Shown here in pieces: positions 57,329 to 64,000 of a stretch of DNA of 64,000 nt; the stretch's first letter is position 1; every line of letters begins with the position of its first letter. This DNA is from Trichinella spiralis (lineage: Eukaryota; Nematoda; Enoplea; Trichinellida; Trichinellidae). The notes under the pieces were generated by a model that was given only the letters and a program-made list of their open reading frames with translations, did not search any database and had not been told where the DNA came from. The DNA lies in contig CM012954.1 of NCBI GenBank assembly GCA_000181795.3, forward strand, positions 8,976,895 to 9,040,894, given 5' to 3'. The position numbers were made by a program, and so were the translations under genes.

Positions 57329-58423
57329 TTACTGTGGTGTGGGTGGTTGTTTGCTTGTAGATGGACCTGGTACTTCTCCGTCATCGTTGCCGTTGTCATC
57401 ACCAGGAACCCACAATCCGCTGTCAATGCAGCGTTGCAAATGATATTCAAACTCTTTGCCTGGCATGGACATTGCCACTTTTTTCAAACTTTCAATGTCT
57501 CGATTGGCGAAGCACTCTTTCATTTCAGGAGGCAACGTTTCAAATACCTCAGTTGGATCCAGCCCACCAGGACCCAGGCTTTCCTTTCGAGCTTCCTCCA
57601 GTTTTACTTTCGCACGGTCAACAATGCGCTGCTTGAAACTTCTCAACTCATCTTGGAACATTTCAATGTATTCACTTTGCTCAGCCATTTTAATTTTGGA
57701 AAAAAACGAAGAAATCAGTTGCGGTGCTTGTGGATTGACTTTCAACTGCTTAGCCAGCTCGATCAAATAATTCATTATCACTGACTGATGTGCCATGTGC
57801 TCCATCAAATCATGATGACCTTGCATCTCCAATTCCAGACATCGAAGAATCAAATAATTGCACGTATCATCACAGCACAGGTGTGGATGCTGCAGTAAAA
57901 ATTGCTTTGTATCGTCATTTCGACTCAGCAGGCCATATTGGTCAATCAGCTTGCTATTCTCGATCATAAATTCTTGCGCGCGACGATTCTTCTCATCTTC
58001 TGTAAGATTATCATCAGATGATGACTGTGGCTGAATTTTGTTGATTCTTGTACGACTGAAACCGTCGTGACTGATCGTATCCACATTCCATGGTGTTAGT
58101 CGCTCTTGTCTTGCCAATTCGGCTTCTTTTGCGCGCCATTGCTGTTCTTGCATTTCAATTTCTGTCAGCTCAGTTTCCAATTCCTGCCTCTGCTTTCCAT
58201 CCAAATTGGTGTTTTCCAGCTTCTGTCTAATTTCAGCCAACTTTTTCTCAAAAGTCGACAAATTATCGGACACTTCTTCTTTCGCTTTTGCTGCTTTTTT
58301 CATTCGCTCTAACCGCGCTTCGTGGCGCCACCGAAATAATGAGGGCGTGTCAACATTCGGATGTGTATCATCTTCATCGTCTGACACTTCAATATCTTTC
58401 CAACGAGAATAATCGATCGGCAT
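57329..58423 (-). CDS. CDC37: Hsp90 co-chaperone Cdc37
   Basis: Kinase-specific co-chaperone that delivers protein kinases to Hsp90 in the cytosol. 364 residues in a single exon (human 378). N-terminal kinase-binding part: MPIDYSRWKDIEVSDDEDDT, with the conserved CK2 phospho-site in the SDDEDD context, then SLFRWRHEARLERM and a long coiled coil to about 125; PWNVDTISHDGFSRT; Hsp90-binding middle domain about 145-285 (YLILRCLELEM, ELAKQLKVNPQ, FFSKIKMAEQ); C-terminal domain (LGPGGLDPTEVFETLPPEM, CIDSGLWVPG). The ATG at 58423 is one nt after an AG. The frame runs three codons further upstream without an ATG. The lack of introns is unusual beside intron-rich neighbours. Confidence 0.98.
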   Translation of the reverse strand: MPIDYSRWKDIEVSDDEDDTHPNVDTPSLFRWRHEARLERMKKAAKAKEEVSDNLSTFEKKLAEIRQKLENTNLDGKQRQELETELTEIEMQEQQWRAKEAELARQERLTPWNVDTISHDGFSRTRINKIQPQSSSDDNLTEDEKNRRAQEFMIENSKLIDQYGLLSRNDDTKQFLLQHPHLCCDDTCNYLILRCLELEMQGHHDLMEHMAHQSVIMNYLIELAKQLKVNPQAPQLISSFFSKIKMAEQSEYIEMFQDELRSFKQRIVDRAKVKLEEARKESLGPGGLDPTEVFETLPPEMKECFANRDIESLKKVAMSMPGKEFEYHLQRCIDSGLWVPGDDNGNDDGEVPGPSTSKQPPTPQ

Positions 58424-59699
58424 ACTGTACACTTAAAAACACTTCCTTCCAACCAAATCTAGTCAAAAATGCTGCAATTACATAGAAGCCAGTTATACAA
58501 AACATTTACATCTGCAAGCTAACGAACAAACTGCAAAACATTACTTCAGACAAAATAATCAAACAATACAACCTCGGCGCAATATACTGCAAAGCAATGC
58601 GCACCTCTAATCACGAACATAAAGAAAGCGCAGACTACAGAGTTAAAGTTACAATTTCACTAAAAAGAACCATAAATTCAAAAAGCAAAGAAAACATGCG
58701 TAAGTATTTCACCTAAAAATCTGCAAACAAAATGAAAACGCAAAACTGTTAGAATAATTGAAAGTAACCGACCATTCACCACTGAACTATTCTTTCAAAA
58801 ATTAATCTGAACAAGCCATTCCCTGCATTTTCACAAAAATACAAAAAACAAACTGTAAAAAATACCAAACAAGTAAAAACGTTAATGAGCGAAATCGTTG
58901 CACTACATCATTATGAGCAAAGTTATTACCAGAGTGATGCCAATAATTCACTAAGAAATGATAAAAAAATTAATAACTAAGATATTTTCTTAACGAATTG
59001 CTAATGCACTGGAGAAACTGCATTTTCTAAGTAAATAATAATCAAAATTCACACAAGTCAAAGAACAGTTATGACACAGATGCATTTTGATATATGTAAT
59101 GAAAAGTAACATCAAAAATCAATAAAATTTACGCTCTTAATAAAACATAATGCACATTTATACACTGCACAGTACAAAAATGACGTTTATCACGCGATGA
59201 AAAGGAGTCGCAAGAAGGAAATTACAGTATGGTAAAAATAAAAAAGGAATTAATTTGCATTTAGCATACTGTATCTAGAGTATTAAAAAAGCTGAAAATG
59301 AAACGAAATATCTTATTTTTCATCAACTTACATTTGCATTCAGAAAATATAGATTAATAAAAATAGCAATTGATAATAAAAAACATTATTCGAAAGAAAT
59401 TTAAGAAAGTAAATGAATAAAAATTGCACATGGCATTGAATTTTCCTGTGAAATTAACAGGTTTAATATCACTAAGCTCCAAGTGTATTTTATTATGCTT
59501 CTAAGAAAAACTATTGTTTTACATACTGTAAAACTTTATTATCACTTTATAATTAATTCTTAATTATACATCATCAGAGACAGTTTCCCTGGTTAATTCT
59601 GTTTGTCGGAATGTACAGCTATATACTTTTTATTTTTTTGCACTGAGTTCCATTTATGTACGTCATTTCTAAATTTTGAAATCCGAAGCTAAAGCATGC

Positions 59700-59789
59700 G
59701 GAGGCGCGTTTTGACTAAGTCAATTCTTTTTGTTATGGCATTTTCTGTCAGATAGTTTGTATTTTAACTTCATTTTAAATACAACGTCA
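59700..59789 (+). repeat. Diverged dispersed repeat, copy A
   Basis: Aligns along its length with copy B at 60689-60774. Shared blocks include TTTGTTATGGC and GATAGTTT, with many substitutions and small gaps. The element type is unknown. Confidence 0.6.
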
Positions 59790-60688
59790 TTTTTGTATTT
59801 TCAAATAACTGTCATTGGTTCAATTTGTCACTCTCTGCGAATTGCTTCTTCTAATCATTTTTTTCTTACAACAAGTCAGCATTTAATATAAAATGATTAT
59901 GCATTTCATTTCCAATATTGTTTCCAGTATTTATATTATAATTAGAAATAAACATGAAATGAAAGTTTCCGAAATGGGAAATGTTTGTATGTTTGGCAAA
60001 GCTTCAATTAAATTTTCTCAAAAACAGAGTGCATTAGTTAAGTAAATAAAGTGCAATGAAAAATTACAGTAGCCATATTTATCAGTAAAAATAAATAAAA
60101 TAAAAATTTGCATGCGAGGACGTTCGCTTTATTGACATACTAGAAATAATTTTATTTTGAGGCCGTCCGTGTATGAGAGCGGTGCGTTTCGATTCGAAAA
60201 TTCCCTGAAGACCAATATCAAATGCCAAATACTAAATTTGTTTTTTATTCATTATTATTTTTTGGAATAATTTCTGAAAAATAATTTTTTAATCAACACC
60301 GAAAGAGCATGAACATTAACGATGAGAAGATGAGGCATTTAGCAGTAAGTTGCAATTTTTTCATTTTTAAGTTTTAATCATTTAACAATACAATTGAGAA
60401 TCTATATTGAGCATAATTTCTTAGTATATTCTCTATAAAGAATTCTCAACATGAGATGATAGGTGACTTAATAAACGCCAAATTTCCGTACAATTAAGTG
60501 TGATTAAATGCACCGTGTACACAGTGTTTATCTATTATTAAAATACGGTCTTTCAAAAATCACCTTTGCAGCAGCTAACATGCACTTTCAATTGACCCTA
60601 AGCAAGCTTTTGCCCGCAAATTGTTCACTTAAAATTAGCCTTATTTCAGCTACTTGTTTTTCTGATTTAAGAAAATTTTCAAAAATAC

Positions 60689-60774
60689 GTAGGTGTGTTT
60701 TGTCTAAATGAATTTTGCTTTGTTATGGCGTTTTTTTGTCGGATAGTTTATATTTTGACTGAATTGTAAACGTC
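60689..60774 (+). repeat. Diverged dispersed repeat, copy B
   Basis: Second copy in the same orientation about 1 kb from copy A. No terminal repeats or coding sequence were seen in either. Confidence 0.6.
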
Positions 60775-62580
60775 AAGGCCATTCCTTATTGATAGAATTT
60801 AGCAGTGCATTTTATCGGCTCATATTACAGCTTAGGTTAGACTTTATCTTCAGCCAAAAGTTCTGACGCACTAAAAACCGATTTCTAACGCTGCATTATG
60901 CAAATAACTATTGTTATAACGCGCCTTATCATCAGTAAGGGTGCATTTGTTTGTTTAATGTACGTGGCAATTGGTAGCATCGTTGAACGTTCTTTGAGTT
61001 CATTAAAGCGTTAAGTAGCTGTTGAAGTCGGTTTGCAGAATTACTGACAAGTATTCTACTTTTCTGCTTGTTATTTTTTCAAAGCTTTGTATATTCATTT
61101 TGTAAACAATTACTTTTTAATTAGAAAGTAGTTAATTATTGTATTTGTTTTAACTCTACTTTGTAATAATGTGAAGACAGTTTTGATTTAATATCATTAT
61201 TACAGGTTTGAAGAATGGAACAAATAAAACGTGAAACTTCATCTTTAGAAAGATTCAAAGTTACTTAAGTTTATTATCACATTCTGTTATTTTTTTCAAA
61301 TTTCGCATAATCATTGACATTTGGTAAATTATATTTTCTATTGATTAACTTGTTAATTATTATAAAGCCTAGGCTTTCCGCGCTGAAGACGCGGGTGAGA
61401 CTTAGTTGTTTCACCTGCCTCAGATGTGCGGGGAGTTTAGTGCTTTTTTCTTTTTTTCTTTTCAAAATGGTTGATCAAAGTCTGATTGAAATATTCACGA
61501 AACAATCAGTTCCTTTAAATTAATGAATGAATCTTGCTGAATATTGCAAAATATTATTATCGTGACAGTGCAGCCCCATTTACGTAAGACACTATTTATA
61601 CTGCTTTAATTTACGCCATAATATTATTTGTGATAGATAGTGGCTTTGATCTGTAACGTATTCAGGATTTTGTTGTTGTTCAGCAGTTATTATAATCTTT
61701 GGTGTTGGCTCATTACATTGTTATTATACATTTTCAAAGCATACATGCATTTCTAGGTCAGAAGAGTAACTTTATGCAAATGTGATGGTAAGCACTGCCG
61801 TTGGCATTCTGTTACGTGCACTTTGTGCTATGCAAATTCGGTAGCAATGTTCCTTATATAAATTTCTGTTTATTGAGTGAACTGCACTATAATATAAATG
61901 TTCGCTACTGAAGGGCGGTCTAATTACTTACTGCGTTGCATTATTCGGTCATTTTCATAGTTCAGTTCAACAAATACGTTGTGATTGTGAGACTAAAAAT
62001 ATGAAGAAACCACGAACATCAGTTACAAAATGTATGACTCTACGTTTCCTTTACACGACATCCCTGACAGGTGTGCTGACAGGTATGAATTTTCATATAT
62101 TTACTATTTTTCATAGAATGCTTTCCTTCCTTCTTATGGCACACTGCACTAAACATGCGCGCTTTTTAAGCTTTTCGTAGTTGTTTGATTATAGTCTTTT
62201 TGAATGGAAACTAGCGCGTTGTTCTTCAGTAATGATGGACAATTAATATTCGAGACTTTATTACGGCCAAGCCAATATATAATAGTACTAATGGTATTGC
62301 TATAATTTTCAATAGTCCTTAGAAATCCATTTGTAAAGTAGTACTTTGACATAGCAGTTGAACCACTCCCGCATTATCTTTACTCCCCACTGTAATGTTT
62401 ATTGCTAAGGTAACATACTTGCCCAATTTAAAGGAGATGTTTGTCACCGGGAAACTGCAGTCGCACAATCGCACCCCTGAATGCATGTCATTGCTCAAAT
62501 CGTGCACAAGATTATTTCAGCATGACATAGTAAAGCTGCTGTTAGCTAGAGAACACACTTTTGTACTACCACCCCTGTTA

Positions 62581-64000
62581 CNTTTCAGAAATGGCAGTAA
62601 CGTTCCCTTCATTTTTTGAAATGACNTCCTTAAAATTTCTACTATGTCANTTGNNTTCCGCCNAATAGCACTGACTTATACAGATGCNACCTATTTTATG
62701 TCATTGANGAAAATAACTCAATGCCCATCAATGTTGTCAGTATTGATAAATGAAGCAACGCCCGAATATTACACGTGAAGATTGAGTGGAAGAACGCATA
62801 TGACAACTTCCACCTCCTCCATCCCTCAACTTCTTACTCATTNCCTTCCTGCTATGCTGTCCCGCCCTCCTTTCTTATGTAATGATCCNCCATCATACTA
62901 AGTTAAACAGAAGATCGGCACTCNAACATGAAAAATGCCTGCCCCCCCCCCCCTATTTCGAGCTGNAATGAACAGNNNCACTTAGCTGTTTTNNCATCTG
63001 ATANTAAATCCAATTTCNTCATAANTTGTTATCGACTAGGCAAATATTAACCCAAATCCCAGGCTACTCGTGANTNTTTTGTTTTATTCTTTTCATAAAA
63101 ATGCTAATACAGGAATTGTCACCCCGCATAAGTTTCTTGAATTCATTGCAAATTGCTCAGTTACTGTAATTTCTGCGATTAGGGGTTTTTCTCACATTGT
63201 ATGAANGCGCGCTGATGCAGGTGCTTAACCAAGTTTGCCAGTCTTGCTATAAATTATCATAAGGCGCANACGATNNTGGAAGGTGAGCTGTCAAGCGGCA
63301 TACCCCCTGGAGCAGCCGCTTACCNATCATTATGTCTACGTTGCGCACTTGTTAACTTNCTGTGCTGAGACAAACTGCATATTACAAAATTTCAATGAAC
63401 AACTGTTTAATTTTCCATAAATCTGAAAAAAGTATTTTTATTTTCGAAACTATTTTCAGTGGAAGCTATATTTTATTATCCATATAATTTTGATTAGATG
63501 AAAAACATTGATAAAATATAAATTATTGAATCACCTTGTACTTTTAAGCAACTAAATCACACAACATGCATAAATACGCAGTGATAGCATTTCCGTTTAT
63601 TTTTTGTAATTTGCGATGCTTCATGTTAATAAGTTTACGTTTTAGGTAATTTTAGGGAAAAAATTTGCATAACAATGCAATATTACGTAGTTATAGGAAG
63701 TGTGTAAATAAAAACGTAATAAATTTCATCGTCTCGTTTCATAATGTTGCTCATAATGTTCATTTTACTGCGCTATTACTGATGGAAAATTAGGTTGCTC
63801 TTCGTGAAGCAAAGTAAATAGTCATTTGCATAATTTACTTATTATAGAATTGACCACCCCATCCGATTTTATTACGTTATGCAGTTCCCCTGCAATGCTA
63901 CCCATCTACCACGTGGCCCACTATAATTCCCGCTCTTTTAACACCCACCATGAATAACTGGTAAGTTGGCCTTTGATACTTTGGCGGCCGCATGCCACGC
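62581..64000. other. Low-quality end region with scattered N
   Basis: From 62581 to about 63360 roughly two dozen ambiguous bases are scattered singly or in small groups, next to a run of about twelve C at 62942-62953. No open frame can be trusted here. The last 650 nt are AT-rich without N and end near a GCGGCCGC octamer (63984-63991). No gene is supported. Confidence 0.6.

Larger units (their letters stand above)
58424..62580. other. Gene-poor right flank
   Basis: 4.2 kb, AT-rich, no recognised gene. It holds the CDC37 promoter, a diverged repeat pair (59700-59789 and 60689-60774), and a few isolated exon-like pieces on the plus strand: ATG at 60310 followed after 12 codons by GTAAGT, and ATG at 62001 followed by a donor near 62092. 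None could be extended to a second exon with homology. A short GC-rich patch lies at 61375-61435. Confidence 0.45.

Noticed and set aside
60310-60347. ATG plus 12 codons followed by GTAAGT
   Set aside because: Could be a first exon, but no following exon with homology was found to the right, so it is not called.
62001-62093. 31-codon frame followed by a GTATGA donor
   Set aside because: No second exon could be found before the N-rich end; unsupported.

Overview
The window is a gene-dense stretch of an AT-rich animal genome. It carries about eighteen protein-coding genes, nearly all with spliceosomal introns (mostly 45-120 nt, GT-AG, acceptors close to TTTCAG or TTTTAG). The set includes a full Notch receptor, neprilysin, tetraspanin, LRR-receptor and cholinesterase-like proteins, so it is metazoan. 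In at least nine genes the start codon lies only 1-18 nt after an AG splice acceptor, as expected for spliced-leader trans-splicing or very short 5'UTR exons. Together with the intron style this suggests a nematode. Notch has 36 EGF repeats, unlike the short LIN-12/GLP-1 of chromadorean worms, so an early-branching (clade I type) nematode or another small ecdysozoan would fit. The species is an inference and is not settled by the sequence.

Layout, left to right: the 3' part of NADP isocitrate dehydrogenase (+); a seven-exon piggyBac-derived gene that has lost catalytic aspartates (-); a transmembrane LRR protein (-) with a long upstream region holding three GC-rich non-coding islands; a tight plus-strand series LACTB2, TSEN2, AASDHPPT, RPS15A; a serine-less cholinesterase-like membrane protein (-); TFIP11 and RPL35 (+); then a minus-strand run of tetraspanin with a charged repetitive tail, RPS8, TRMT11, an M13 metalloprotease and NOTCH (35.7-47.5 kb); a possible 65-residue gene; ACAT1 (-); TACC (+); CDC37 (-). 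From about 58.4 kb onward I see no convincing gene. From 62.58 kb the sequence has scattered N and looks low quality.

Most genes are housekeeping: translation (RPS15A, RPL35, RPS8), tRNA processing and modification (TSEN2, TRMT11), splicing (TFIP11), chaperoning (CDC37) and acyl/redox metabolism (IDH, ACAT1, AASDHPPT). Mixed in are cell-surface genes (Notch, LRR protein, cholinesterase-like protein, tetraspanin, M13 protease). I see no pathway-level cluster. The closest to an operon is the plus-strand series at 12.2-17.7 kb. No CRISPR array, rRNA, tRNA or intact transposon was seen. The best candidates for something new are the charge-block tail of the tetraspanin, the catalytically broken piggyBac-derived gene, the cluster of GC-rich non-coding islands and a four-run G-quadruplex motif in a Notch intron.
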